Origin: Candidatus Hatepunaea meridiana
GTDB taxonomy: Bacteria > Electryoneota > AABM5-125-24 > Hatepunaeales > Hatepunaeaceae
Assembly: GCA_030765125.1 (NCBI GenBank)
Contig: JAVCDD010000134.1
Span: forward strand, 1 to 34,245
Length of the DNA: 34,245 nucleotides
Reading direction: 5' to 3'
Position numbers and translations under genes: made by a program. The number at the start of each line of letters is the position of its first letter. Within the stretch, counting starts at the first letter, position 1. Below are positions 9,604 to 18,878 of this stretch, piece by piece. The notes beneath the pieces are model-generated. The model searched no databases and was not told the origin of the DNA. It saw nothing but the letters and a program-made list of their open reading frames with translations.

Positions 9604-10287
9604 TTAAAAGATCACGGCGAGGTGTTGTAGTGTAGGCGTGTCGAGGTGTCGAAGTGTTAACACCTGACGCAACTTAGAAGTTTTTACCGGATTGGTATCT
9701 GTTATATCATTCACAATATCTCGACGCCCGGATACTTCAACACTACAACACTCCGATACTACAACCATATCGCGCATATTCACTCTACCATCATCAGCAA
9801 ACACAAACACATCTATATCCTCACCACAGAAATCCTCTGCCGGTATAAGCGTCAGGACGTTATCTTCGTTTATATTAAGGTTCAGTTCCTGCATACCATC
9901 AACAGTAAAGGTCATTTCATCACCATCCGGGTCATTGAATACAGTATCCAGATCAGCGATAACCAACAGTTCAGAATCCTCATCTATCTCAACATCCGGA
10001 ATATCGCGAATGATTTCCGGTGCTCGATCACGATCACTGATGACGATTACAACATCAAACTCGACTGTCTCTTCCCCATCAGAAACCGTAAAGCTTGGGT
10101 CATAAAGTCCGGCATCTTCGTAATCGGTCTCACAAATAAACACAGCTGTACCGTGACCATCATCGTTAAAACTTATAGCTCCGGGAAGCCCCCCAAGTTC
10201 AATCATTTCAATCGTCAATTCGTCATTAAGGTCAACATTGTCCTGTGCAATTAAAGTAAATTCGATTAAATCCGTTTCATAAGCCAC
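9604..10287 (-). CDS. Fragment 4 of the broken giant gene, in a shifted frame
   Basis: This segment is read in a different frame from its neighbours. Homologous coding starts at 10386 (TPRRDLTIID) although the first start codon is at 10287. It encodes one second-type module (LTIEMIELGGLPGA, FICETDYEDAGLY) and one first-type module (IPDVEIDEDSELL, IADLDTVFNDPDG), then runs into insert B and terminates at 9604. The frame changes in inserts A and B cancel each other, so only this stretch is displaced. Confidence 0.7.
   Translation of the reverse strand: MAYETDLIEFTLIAQDNVDLNDELTIEMIELGGLPGAISFNDDGHGTAVFICETDYEDAGLYDPSFTVSDGEETVEFDVVIVISDRDRAPEIIRDIPDVEIDEDSELLVIADLDTVFNDPDGDEMTFTVDGMQELNLNINEDNVLTLIPAEDFCGEDIDVFVFADDGRVNMRDMVVVSECCSVEVSGRRDIVNDITDTNPVKTSKLRQVLTLRHLDTPTLQHLAVIF
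9611..9775 (-). repeat. Loop insert B: inverted pair of octanucleotide arrays, frame-breaking
   Basis: On the plus strand 9624-9663 reads GTTGTAGT, GTAGGCGT, GTCGAGGT, GTCGAAGT, GTTAACAC, an 8-nt period. 9734-9765 reads ACTTCAAC, ACTACAAC, ACTCCGAT, ACTACAAC, the same family inverted. The arms flank about 70 nt encoding the remnants RDIVND and KLRQV. The reading frame differs on either side of the insert. It sits at the same module loop as the other inserts and ends in TPRRDLL. Confidence 0.75.
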
Positions 10288-10336
10288 TACTTCATCTTCA
10301 GGGAACTGTTCCCAGACCGGAGCATCGTTGATCTCG

Positions 10337-12511
10337 TTAATTGTAACCAGAAATCGATCGATTATGGTAAGGTCGCGGCGGGGTGTTGTAGTGTTGTGGT
10401 GTCGTGGTGTCGTAGTATTGAAGTGTTGAGGTTGAGATACGTCTGATTATCCTGTTTGTATTGTCCCTACGACGAGTATTGTTTGCTATTACAAATACTT
10501 CAAGATTCTCACAGAAGAAGTCCGGTACCGGATGCATAGTCAGAAGGTTGTCCTCGTCAATCAACAAGTTCAGTTCTTCAGCAGCTTCAATCGAAAATGT
10601 TATATCATTGTCGTGTAAATCAGCGAAAACGGTGTCGAGATCGGCTATTTCGAGTTGATCGTGATCCTCATCTATTTCAATATCCGGCAGTGGGTTCTCA
10701 ATCTCAGGATTGTAATTCCCGGCGCCGATTAAATCAATGGTAATCTCCTCATGTTTCGGGTAATTGGAAGTAATAATCAACACATCCTCATAATAAATCA
10801 TCTCGTCAGGTTCAAAAATCACAGTCATATCAACGCTATCATCCGGATCGATGATAAATTCGTCATCGAAAACGACGCTGTAAAAGTCGCTCGTAATCGA
10901 AATATCCACGACTATTAAACCGTAATTGCCTGTATTACTTATAGTAAGAGTTAATTCCCCACTCTCCCCTATCTCAACTTCGTCAAAATCAAGTGTTTTA
11001 CCTGATAGAACCATAACCGGATCCGTAAAGTCTGAAATATCCAGGATCTCAAGACCATTTTCACCATCAGCTACATAAGCGTAATCACCGGAGATGAAAA
11101 GTCCTTGTGCATCCTCAGTTCGATAACCGGCGTCAAGCAGGATACTATTTTCCGGATCAGTAATGTTAAACAGACGAAAACCATCCATGTCGTTTGTTAT
11201 AAAAGCAAATTCACCACTGGCAATAACGTCCAGTACAGGTGAGTCAAGCGCTTGGTCGAAAACACGAACAGGATTTTCAGAATCAGAAATATTGAATACA
11301 CAGAAACCATCGTCAGCATTTGCTACATAAGCATAGTCTCTCTGTATGGATACACCTACGACAGACTCAGGCGTATCGCAATATCCAACCTGATATGGAT
11401 GCTCTACATTTGAAATGTCAATGATACGCAATCCACCAGTTCCGTCAGCAATGTATGCAATGTCATTGATTACATTAACGTCAAAGGCTGTCCCGGGTGT
11501 GTCAACGAAGCCAACCTCTTCAGGCTCATCCGGATTGCTGACGTCTATTATACGTAATCCTGAATTCCCATCTGCTATGTAAGCCATATCATCTTGCAGC
11601 GCAAGCTTGATGGCAGAACCGGGAGTATCATAAAACCCGATTTCCTCTATTTCATCCGGTTCACTGATATCTATTATACGCAATCCGGCATCCAAGGTAG
11701 CTACATAAGCAAACCCATCTGCCACAGCGATTCCACGCGCATTAGCTTCTGTTTCAAAGAATGCAATCTCATCAGGATTTTCAAGATCGGACACATTAAT
11801 AATACGCAGGTATCCATCATCATCAGCGATATAAGCAAAATCACCTTCCTGTATAACATCATAAGCAAATCCCGGAGTATCCAGTGTTCCGACTAGTTCA
11901 ACTCCATTCTCACGGCAACTTCCCATAAGAACGATTGCTACCGTTTCATTTTCAGGATCATTGGAATCGATTCGCAGCGTACCTTCAAAATCTCCGGTTC
12001 GCTCTGGATCGAAAATTACCGTCACTTCAGCATTGTCATCAGGATTAATGCGCCAACTATAGTCAAGATCAGCGCTAAAATAATTACCTTGCATGGAAAC
12101 ATCTGTGAAATATAGAACTCCCTCACCTCGATTGCTTATAGTCAACATCCTTTCAATGCGATGATCTAATAACGTTGCGTTAAAGCTTAATGTATCCGGT
12201 GTTACACTTATTACAGGATTTAGATAGCCTATTCCCATTAAGCAAATAATTAAGACAGCCTTGTCCGGATCATCGGAAACAATGGTCAAAGTTCCTGTAC
12301 GTCTGCCGACTTCTTCAGGTGCAAATGTAACATGCGTATCATAAGTATTATCCGGTTCGATGACTATTTCACCATCGAACTCAAACTCTAAATAAGTACC
12401 AGCAACCGTAATATCGGATATGGTCAAATCCGATGCGCCGTTGTTCTTTATTCGCAAAAGCATTTCTTCACGATTATTAAGCAGCTCTCGACCAAAATCC
12501 AGAGTGTCCAC
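10337..12511 (-). CDS. Fragment 3 of the broken giant gene: Hydin-like domains and a seven-repeat LVIVP block
   Basis: Directly follows the TAG at 12512-12514 in the same frame; the first codon is GTG at 12511. It has two SPD-2/Hydin-like domains (VDTLDFGREL, VTPDTLSFNA), then exactly seven LVIVP repeats of about 42 residues (for example EEIGFYDTPGSA, MAYIADGNSGLRIIDVS), a third Hydin-like domain (GKTLDFDEVEIG), and the start of the cadherin-like region. It ends in a low-complexity tail translated from the 8-nt array of insert A. There is no signal peptide or plausible ribosome binding site, so it is a piece of the larger gene. Confidence 0.75.
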   Translation of the reverse strand: MDTLDFGRELLNNREEMLLRIKNNGASDLTISDITVAGTYLEFEFDGEIVIEPDNTYDTHVTFAPEEVGRRTGTLTIVSDDPDKAVLIICLMGIGYLNPVISVTPDTLSFNATLLDHRIERMLTISNRGEGVLYFTDVSMQGNYFSADLDYSWRINPDDNAEVTVIFDPERTGDFEGTLRIDSNDPENETVAIVLMGSCRENGVELVGTLDTPGFAYDVIQEGDFAYIADDDGYLRIINVSDLENPDEIAFFETEANARGIAVADGFAYVATLDAGLRIIDISEPDEIEEIGFYDTPGSAIKLALQDDMAYIADGNSGLRIIDVSNPDEPEEVGFVDTPGTAFDVNVINDIAYIADGTGGLRIIDISNVEHPYQVGYCDTPESVVGVSIQRDYAYVANADDGFCVFNISDSENPVRVFDQALDSPVLDVIASGEFAFITNDMDGFRLFNITDPENSILLDAGYRTEDAQGLFISGDYAYVADGENGLEILDISDFTDPVMVLSGKTLDFDEVEIGESGELTLTISNTGNYGLIVVDISITSDFYSVVFDDEFIIDPDDSVDMTVIFEPDEMIYYEDVLIITSNYPKHEEITIDLIGAGNYNPEIENPLPDIEIDEDHDQLEIADLDTVFADLHDNDITFSIEAAEELNLLIDEDNLLTMHPVPDFFCENLEVFVIANNTRRRDNTNRIIRRISTSTLQYYDTTTPQHYNTPPRPYHNRSISGYN
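10371..10495 (-). repeat. Loop insert A: octanucleotide array, frame-breaking
   Basis: Plus-strand 10385-10432 is six degenerate octads: GTTGTAGT, GTTGTGGT, GTCGTGGT, GTCGTAGT, ATTGAAGT, GTTGAGGT. Next to it the minus strand encodes RDNTNRIIRRIS, matching the RD..N.R.LR.V motif of inserts E and F. The incoming frame runs through the array to a stop at 10337, whereas the conserved TPRRDLTIID continuation is in another frame. Six octads add 48 nt; a gain or loss of single octads would shift the frame. Confidence 0.75.
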
Positions 12512-15500
12512 CTAGGTTGAGATTACTGGGAAATCGTCAATTTGAATAATACGAAGTCCATGATCTCCATCGGCAATATATATATAATTACCGGCAAGAA
12601 AAAGATCGCTTGCCTGCCCTGGAGTGTTATAAAATCCGATTTCACCTATATCATTTAGATTGGAAACATCAATTACACGCAATCCTTCCAACTCATCAGC
12701 AACATAAGCTCTATTATTCAGGATTTGAATTCCTCTTGCAAATCCGGGAGTATCATAATTCGCTGCTACCTGTAGTTGCTGCGGATTTGTAATATTCACC
12801 ACACGCAAACCGAGGTCAGCATTCGCCAGGTATCCATAGTTTCCTCCCACCGCAATGTCCATTGCAATTCCTAGCGGATCATAGTCATAGGAACCAACTA
12901 ACTGGGGATCATCCGGATCGGTAATATCAATCGTTATCAAACCATTTTCACCACTTGCCGCATAAGCCCAATCCCCTCGAACCGCAACGCTGTATACAGC
13001 ATCTAATTGACCGATCTCGCCAACCAATCTTGGTTCGCGAGGGTTGGAAACGTCCACCACACAAAACCCGTTATCCTGTGCGCCGTTTGCCAGATATGCA
13101 TAATCACCGTAAACTGTCACGTTATAAGCAAACCCCGCATTTGGATTCCAACTGCCGATTTCTTCAATTTCATCAGGATCGGATATATCCAGAATCAACA
13201 GACCTTCCTCACCATCGGCAACGTAAGCATAATCACCGGCAACGGTTACATTTTGTGCATCACCATTAGTATTGAAGAATGCAACTTCTTGCGGCGATTC
13301 CGGTTCTGAAATATTAATTACCCTTAATCCGCCTTCTCTGCCATCTGCAAGATACGCATAGTCACCCGAAACATCGACACCGCTGGCATCTCCTGATGAA
13401 ACAGAAGCACCTGTCTCGCGAAGCTGTAGAACGTTGCAGACGCCACTTAAAGATAAGTTCACCTCTTCACTTACTTCATCATCCGAGATGATAGTCAACC
13501 TTCCCATAAAACTACCGTATTCCTCTGGTGCAAAAGTTATGGTCAGGAAGTCTCTCCATTCCGGTTCTATAAGTAATTCCTCATCAAAGTCAACGCTGAA
13601 GTAATCTCCATCAATCGTTACATCAGAAACGGTAAGATCAGCATTGCCGTAATTTCTTAATCTAAGTGTCAAGTCACAGTTAAAGTTCACTAATACGACT
13701 CCAAAATCGAGAGCTTCCGGTATGACGGTAATAACCGGAGATATTATTCCAGAACCAATTAGTTGTATAGTGATCTCTTCGTTTTCCCTATCATCGGAAG
13801 TGATGATCAGAGTGCCTTCATAATCATCGACCTCATCAGGTTCAAATGTAACAGTAAGATGATAATCAGATTCTGATGCGATAATTATTTCATCCGTAAA
13901 ATCAGTGCGAAAGTTATCCCCTACAACGAAAATGTCTGAAACAATCAAATCGAGATTTCCATCATTGCTAATTGTCAACAATAATTCGTCACGACGGTCT
14001 ACAAGACACGTGTTGAAATCGAGTGTATCCGGTTGAGCCCTGATGCTCTGATCCATAACTCCCGATCCATACAGAGCAACCCTTATCTGCCATAAATCAG
14101 AATTATCAGAAGTAATTTGGAGTATTCCGGTAAATTCTCCCATCTCTTCAGGTGTGAATATAACAGTGAGATTATACTCATCGTCCGGTTCGATAATCAC
14201 ATCATCGCCAAAGTTGCTGCTGAAATAATCCACATCCGCTGTTACATCGGACAATGTGAAATCTTCTTCACCTTCATTACGGATGGTTACGGTCAACATC
14301 CTGCTCGAACCAACAAGTACTTCATCGAAGTCAAGCTCATCCGGTAAAAATGAAACCGGCGGCGCAATTCCCGAACCAAACAAGGATACTGTTCCCCTAT
14401 TTCTGTTGGACGTAATAAGCAGTTCGTCTTCCAAATCCCCTGATACATAAGGCGAGAAACTGATAGTGAGATTATGTTCCTCTTCCGGTTCAATGGTTAT
14501 CTCATCGAAGAAATCGGTAAAGAAGTGTTCTGTGCCTGCCGAAACATCAGAGATAATCAGATCAGCGTTTCCTTCGTTGAGGATAGTAAGCGTTAATTCG
14601 TTATTACCGCCTATATAAGTTTCATCAAAGTTGAGTTCCTCATCTGATAATGCCATAACCGGCGCTATTATCCCCAATCCTCGTAGAGAAACAGTTAATT
14701 CCGGCTGAATAAGATCATTTGATGATACCGTCAATGAACCTATAAATTCACCAGCTGCTTCCGGTGCGAAGGTAACAGTAAGATCATAGCTGGAATCTAC
14801 TTCAATAGTGATTTCTTCTTCAATTACTGCAATAAAACATTCACCATCAATGGAGACATCCGACACAACCAGATCGGCTTCGCCTTCGTTGCTAATGGTT
14901 AATGACAACTCTGCTCTTTGGGAAACTACGACTTCACCAAAGTTCAGAGTGTCGGGTGATACGTGAATTTCAGGGGTAACTATTCCAGTTCCAGTTAATC
15001 CTACTATTGTTTCCTCACCAGGATTATTGGAAATGATCGTCAATGATCCCTCATATTCACCTACTTCCTGTGGAGCAAAACTAACGGTCTGATCGAAACT
15101 GCCCCCGGGTCTGATGATGATTTCTTCATCGAATTCGGTTATGAAATATTCGCCATCAATAATATCTGATATTTGAAGATCAATGACGCCATCATTACGG
15201 ATGTTCAATATTCGATCAGCGCCTTCACCGATTAGAACCTCACCAAATTCAAACACTTCAGGAGATAGAACCATTGCCGGACATTGTGGAATGAACTCCC
15301 ACACGTTCAGGATGCTGAGTCCGTGGTCTTTATCTGCGATAAAACAATAGTTCCCTGCAACAGCAACGCCCTGAGCGTATCCGGGTGTATCAAAGAAATC
15401 TTCATCTTCCGGGTTCTCAGGATCGCTTACGTCTATCAAGCGCATACCACTATAGCCATCTGCTACATAAATCCAATGAACCGTTGCTGCAACGTCCCTT

Positions 15501-18500
15501 GCTCCTCCTGGTGTATCATAGAAACCGACCTCCTCCGGATTCTGTGGATTACTGACGTCTATTATTCGCAAACCACCGAATCCATCGGCAATGTAGGCAT
15601 AGTTTCCAACAACGACAACGCCCATAGCCTCACCGGGTGTATCTATTGATCCAACCTCGTGAGGATTGTATGGATCGCTGACGTCTAATAAATGCAATCC
15701 ACTGTATCCATCCGTAACGTATGCGTAATCGCCCAGTACATCTACTCCTTTTGCACGACGAGGCGTGTTATAGTAACTGATCTCAATTGGAGACGTCGGA
15801 TCGCTGACATCAACTATACAGAGACCTCTACCGTCTGCTATGTATACCAATCCTCTCCTGATAACGACATCAAACGCCCAACCTGGTGTATCGTAGACTC
15901 CAACCTCATCAACCTCATCCGGATCAGCAACAGCAATTACACGCAAGCCCTCGTTATAATCGGCAATGTAAGCATAATCACCTGCTATAGTCACGCCCAT
16001 AGCGCGCCCTGGTGTATCATACGAACCGACTTCCTGTGGTTCTGCAAGGTTGCTAATGTCAATAATTCTTAAACCATTAGTATAATCAGCAACAAAAGCC
16101 AGATCACCTGAAACAACAACACCATACGCGCGTCCGTCCGTATCGTAGTATCCATCCTCGCTTATCTCTGGAATGCCGGCATGACTCGTTATATTGACAA
16201 TTACTTGAGCTTCATCAGGATCACTGGAGGAAATAAGCAATCTCGTATTGAACTCACCGACAACTTGGGGTGAGAAGGTTATATCTATTTCATAATTTTC
16301 TTCCGGTTCGATTACCAACTCGTCTTCAAAATCCGTATTGAAATAGTCGTTTTCAACCACTATATCTGAGACAATCAGATCGGCGTCACCGAGGTTAGCA
16401 ATGGTCAAAGTCAATCGCTTGCTAAAGCTTACAAATCCCTCGTCAAAGTCAAGTGATTGTGGTGATACTTCAATTTCCGGCGAAACACATTTTCCAGATA
16501 ATGAAATCGTTTTCTCCACCTCGTTTGGATCGTTGGATGCGATAGTTAGGCTGCCTACGTATTCACCGATTGCGCTTGGTGTAAATGACACTATCAAATC
16601 ATAGCTATCATCGGGATTAATGCACGGGTTTTCCTCGACATCACAACTGAAATAATCCCCTTCAATCTCAATATCTGTAAGGATTAAATCGGTATTACCG
16701 TCATTATAGATCGTTAATCCTAATTGATCGTCGTTGTTTATCAATTCTTCATCGAAATCAAGCATATCATTATAAATGTCAATATCGGCTTGCAATGGAA
16801 CTTCAATTGTGTCATAGATACGCAGACCACGTCCTTCAATTGCTACGTAAGCAAATCCATTTGCAACAAAAACGCTCTTTATCCTTCCCGGTGCATCATA
16901 GTTGTACGCTTCGGATGGATATTCGGGATCGGTTACATCGATCAACCTGAAATCGCTGATAAGATCCCAGCCTGTATAAGCAACGTTATCGGTAATAAAA
17001 ACATCCCAGGCGCCACCGTTAGCGTCATAGGAAGCTATTATTTCAGGATGTTCGGGATCGGATACATCTATTATCTGCAAGCCATCATTTCCATCCGCAA
17101 CGTAGGCTATACCGTCCGTAACAAATAGACCATAAGCATCGTGAGCGTCAACAGTCCCGATTAACTCCAGTTGTCCGGGATTGGAAACGTCGAGTATTCG
17201 GAAATCACTACCCCAGTTGCCGGTAGTGGCTAAGTATGCGTAATTATCCTGCACAAAAACATCCTGAGCAAAACCAGGATCGTCTTCATAAACGCCTATC
17301 TGACTGGGATTTTCAGGATCGGATACATCTATCAAACGAAGACCTGTGGTGGTGCCTATGTATGCAACGTCATCCGAAACAAAAACATTTAGTACATTCC
17401 CTTCATTATCGAAGTGGCTTATTTCATCAAGGTCCTCAGGGTCAGATACATCTATCAAGCGCAAGCCTCGGTTCCAGTCAGCTACGTAAGCTATATTCTC
17501 AACCACGAAAATAGAATAAGCTCGCCCGGGTGTATTATAGAATCCAACCTCTTCAGGATGTTCAGGATTAGAGATATCAATAAGACGAATACCGCTTCTG
17601 TAATCTGCTACATAAGCAATTTCTCCAGCAACAAAGACATCCTGGGCAACGCCGGGTGTATCATAGTGACCTACACCGCTTTTGCCCGACCCTAACAACG
17701 AAATGTCAATCTCTTCATTTTCCGGATCATTGGAAACGATGGTTAATACTCCTTCAAACTCATCCTGCTCATCCGGGGCGAAAGAAACTGTCAATTCGTA
17801 GTTTTCATTCGACTGTACAACTATCTCATTCTCAAAATCAACGTTATATCCATTGCCATTCACTGTGATATCAGATACGATTAAAATACCATCGCCTTCA
17901 TTTCCGATATTCAGAATCATTTCCTCAGTTCGACCAATTACGACCTCGCCAAAATCAAGCTCTTCCGGTGATACCACAACCTCCGGCAACAGAATACCAA
18001 TACCTTGCAATGAAATTGTAATATTTTGCGTATCAGGATCATTTGACGTAATAGTTAAGATTCCTTCCAGATCACCACCTTCTTCCGGTGTAAAAGTAAC
18101 GGTCAATTGATGACTACTATGCCGTTCAATGACTAACTCTTCCTCAAAATCGGTTGTGAAGTAGTCACCCTCTACTGTAATTTCCGAAACAATCAAGTCA
18201 TAATCACCCTCATTGGAGATTGTTAAAATTCTCTCAGAAATGAATTCAACTATTACATCACCAAAATCAATCGCCTCTGGTGAGACTTCAATATCCTGTG
18301 GTGTTAAGTAATCAGACACATCAAAGATGATCAAGCCGTTATTACCATCCGCTGCGAAAGCATAATCACCATGTACTACGATATTAGTTGTAAATCCCGG
18401 TGTATCCTTGCTGTAAACCAAATCCGGGTTCTCCGGGTCTGAAACGTTAATTACCAGTAAGCCGTTCTCACCATCACCTATATAAGCGTGTTCACCAATG

Positions 18501-18631
18501 AGCGTTACGCCGTTTGCTATTCCGGGTGTATCAAAGCTTCCGACTATATTGGGATTGTCCGGATCTGATATATCAATAACCACAAGACCATTCTCGCCTA
18601 CTGCAGCACAAACGTAATCACCTGATACCAC
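12512..18631 (-). CDS. Fragment 2 of the broken giant gene: LVIVP propellers and ten Hydin-like domains (2039 aa)
   Basis: The longest open piece. The first start codon is GTG at 18631, but in-frame homology reaches about 18690 ([13 protein letters not shown]). The order is three LVIVP repeats finishing block 1, Hydin x2, LVIVP x7, Hydin x2, LVIVP x7, Hydin x6, LVIVP x7. Repeats follow the pattern [15 protein letters not shown]...[24 protein letters not shown]. Hydin-like domains start SPExLDFGEVxxG and end with TSNDPE...ISLxGxG. Such modules usually occur in secreted surface proteins and bind proteins or sugars; the ligand is unknown. The piece stops at a TAG where a CAG would restore the flow (VIST-x-VDTLDFG). 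Confidence 0.75.
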   Translation of the reverse strand: MVSGDYVCAAVGENGLVVIDISDPDNPNIVGSFDTPGIANGVTLIGEHAYIGDGENGLLVINVSDPENPDLVYSKDTPGFTTNIVVHGDYAFAADGNNGLIIFDVSDYLTPQDIEVSPEAIDFGDVIVEFISERILTISNEGDYDLIVSEITVEGDYFTTDFEEELVIERHSSHQLTVTFTPEEGGDLEGILTITSNDPDTQNITISLQGIGILLPEVVVSPEELDFGEVVIGRTEEMILNIGNEGDGILIVSDITVNGNGYNVDFENEIVVQSNENYELTVSFAPDEQDEFEGVLTIVSNDPENEEIDISLLGSGKSGVGHYDTPGVAQDVFVAGEIAYVADYRSGIRLIDISNPEHPEEVGFYNTPGRAYSIFVVENIAYVADWNRGLRLIDVSDPEDLDEISHFDNEGNVLNVFVSDDVAYIGTTTGLRLIDVSDPENPSQIGVYEDDPGFAQDVFVQDNYAYLATTGNWGSDFRILDVSNPGQLELIGTVDAHDAYGLFVTDGIAYVADGNDGLQIIDVSDPEHPEIIASYDANGGAWDVFITDNVAYTGWDLISDFRLIDVTDPEYPSEAYNYDAPGRIKSVFVANGFAYVAIEGRGLRIYDTIEVPLQADIDIYNDMLDFDEELINNDDQLGLTIYNDGNTDLILTDIEIEGDYFSCDVEENPCINPDDSYDLIVSFTPSAIGEYVGSLTIASNDPNEVEKTISLSGKCVSPEIEVSPQSLDFDEGFVSFSKRLTLTIANLGDADLIVSDIVVENDYFNTDFEDELVIEPEENYEIDITFSPQVVGEFNTRLLISSSDPDEAQVIVNITSHAGIPEISEDGYYDTDGRAYGVVVSGDLAFVADYTNGLRIIDISNLAEPQEVGSYDTPGRAMGVTIAGDYAYIADYNEGLRVIAVADPDEVDEVGVYDTPGWAFDVVIRRGLVYIADGRGLCIVDVSDPTSPIEISYYNTPRRAKGVDVLGDYAYVTDGYSGLHLLDVSDPYNPHEVGSIDTPGEAMGVVVVGNYAYIADGFGGLRIIDVSNPQNPEEVGFYDTPGGARDVAATVHWIYVADGYSGMRLIDVSDPENPEDEDFFDTPGYAQGVAVAGNYCFIADKDHGLSILNVWEFIPQCPAMVLSPEVFEFGEVLIGEGADRILNIRNDGVIDLQISDIIDGEYFITEFDEEIIIRPGGSFDQTVSFAPQEVGEYEGSLTIISNNPGEETIVGLTGTGIVTPEIHVSPDTLNFGEVVVSQRAELSLTISNEGEADLVVSDVSIDGECFIAVIEEEITIEVDSSYDLTVTFAPEAAGEFIGSLTVSSNDLIQPELTVSLRGLGIIAPVMALSDEELNFDETYIGGNNELTLTILNEGNADLIISDVSAGTEHFFTDFFDEITIEPEEEHNLTISFSPYVSGDLEDELLITSNRNRGTVSLFGSGIAPPVSFLPDELDFDEVLVGSSRMLTVTIRNEGEEDFTLSDVTADVDYFSSNFGDDVIIEPDDEYNLTVIFTPEEMGEFTGILQITSDNSDLWQIRVALYGSGVMDQSIRAQPDTLDFNTCLVDRRDELLLTISNDGNLDLIVSDIFVVGDNFRTDFTDEIIIASESDYHLTVTFEPDEVDDYEGTLIITSDDRENEEITIQLIGSGIISPVITVIPEALDFGVVLVNFNCDLTLRLRNYGNADLTVSDVTIDGDYFSVDFDEELLIEPEWRDFLTITFAPEEYGSFMGRLTIISDDEVSEEVNLSLSGVCNVLQLRETGASVSSGDASGVDVSGDYAYLADGREGGLRVINISEPESPQEVAFFNTNGDAQNVTVAGDYAYVADGEEGLLILDISDPDEIEEIGSWNPNAGFAYNVTVYGDYAYLANGAQDNGFCVVDVSNPREPRLVGEIGQLDAVYSVAVRGDWAYAASGENGLITIDITDPDDPQLVGSYDYDPLGIAMDIAVGGNYGYLANADLGLRVVNITNPQQLQVAANYDTPGFARGIQILNNRAYVADELEGLRVIDVSNLNDIGEIGFYNTPGQASDLFLAGNYIYIADGDHGLRIIQIDDFPVIST

Positions 18632-18665
18632 AACGTCCCTTGCCTGCCCGGGTGTGTGGAACCAA

Positions 18666-18878
18666 CTAACCTCCTCCGGATCCGGCAGGATTGCTTATGT
18701 TGATTACACGTAAGCCTCGATTATAATCAGCCACATAAGCATAATCTCCTAATAAAGCGACGGCAATCGACCTTCCTGGTGTGTCATAGAATCCAACCTC
18801 GCGGATTTCTTGAGCGTCTACATTTAATCCCAGAAGGCTCAGTATAGCAATTAATAGAAATTTTGTATATTTTCGCAA
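18666..18878 (-). CDS. Fragment 1 of the broken giant gene: signal peptide and first LVIVP repeat
   Basis: Starts at ATG 18878 with a clear signal peptide ([19 protein letters not shown], cleavage near VDA-QE), followed by one LVIVP repeat ([32 protein letters not shown]). The frame is lost after NP: the DNA reads GCCGGATCC where GCCGATCC would give ADPEEVS and join the next segment, so one extra base explains the break. As it stands it encodes only 70 residues ending in AGSGGG. Confidence 0.75.
   Translation of the reverse strand: MRKYTKFLLIAILSLLGLNVDAQEIREVGFYDTPGRSIAVALLGDYAYVADYNRGLRVINISNPAGSGGG

Larger units (their letters stand above)
6410..18878 (-). pseudogene. Giant secreted propeller/Hydin/cadherin protein gene, broken by five lesions (about 4150 codons)
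   Basis: Six consecutive minus-strand segments read as one protein: signal peptide, LVIVP block of 4, two SPD-2/Hydin-like domains, 7 LVIVP, two Hydin, 7 LVIVP, six Hydin, 7 LVIVP, two Hydin, 7 LVIVP, one Hydin, then alternating cadherin-like modules and a PNPFN sorting domain. The breaks are a single-base frame change near 18685, an in-frame TAG at 12512-12514, frame changes inside loop inserts A (10371-10495) and B (9611-9775), and a TGA at 8093-8095 inside insert D. Protein similarity resumes directly after each break, so the damage is recent or an assembly artefact. All other coding sequence in the window lacks such lesions. Translation would stop after about 70 residues unless recoding occurs. 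Confidence 0.75.

Noticed and set aside
12512..18631. The 2039-residue segment as an independent gene
   Set aside because: It begins in the middle of an LVIVP block with a GTG and no ribosome binding site. The signal peptide and first repeat lie directly upstream in another frame.
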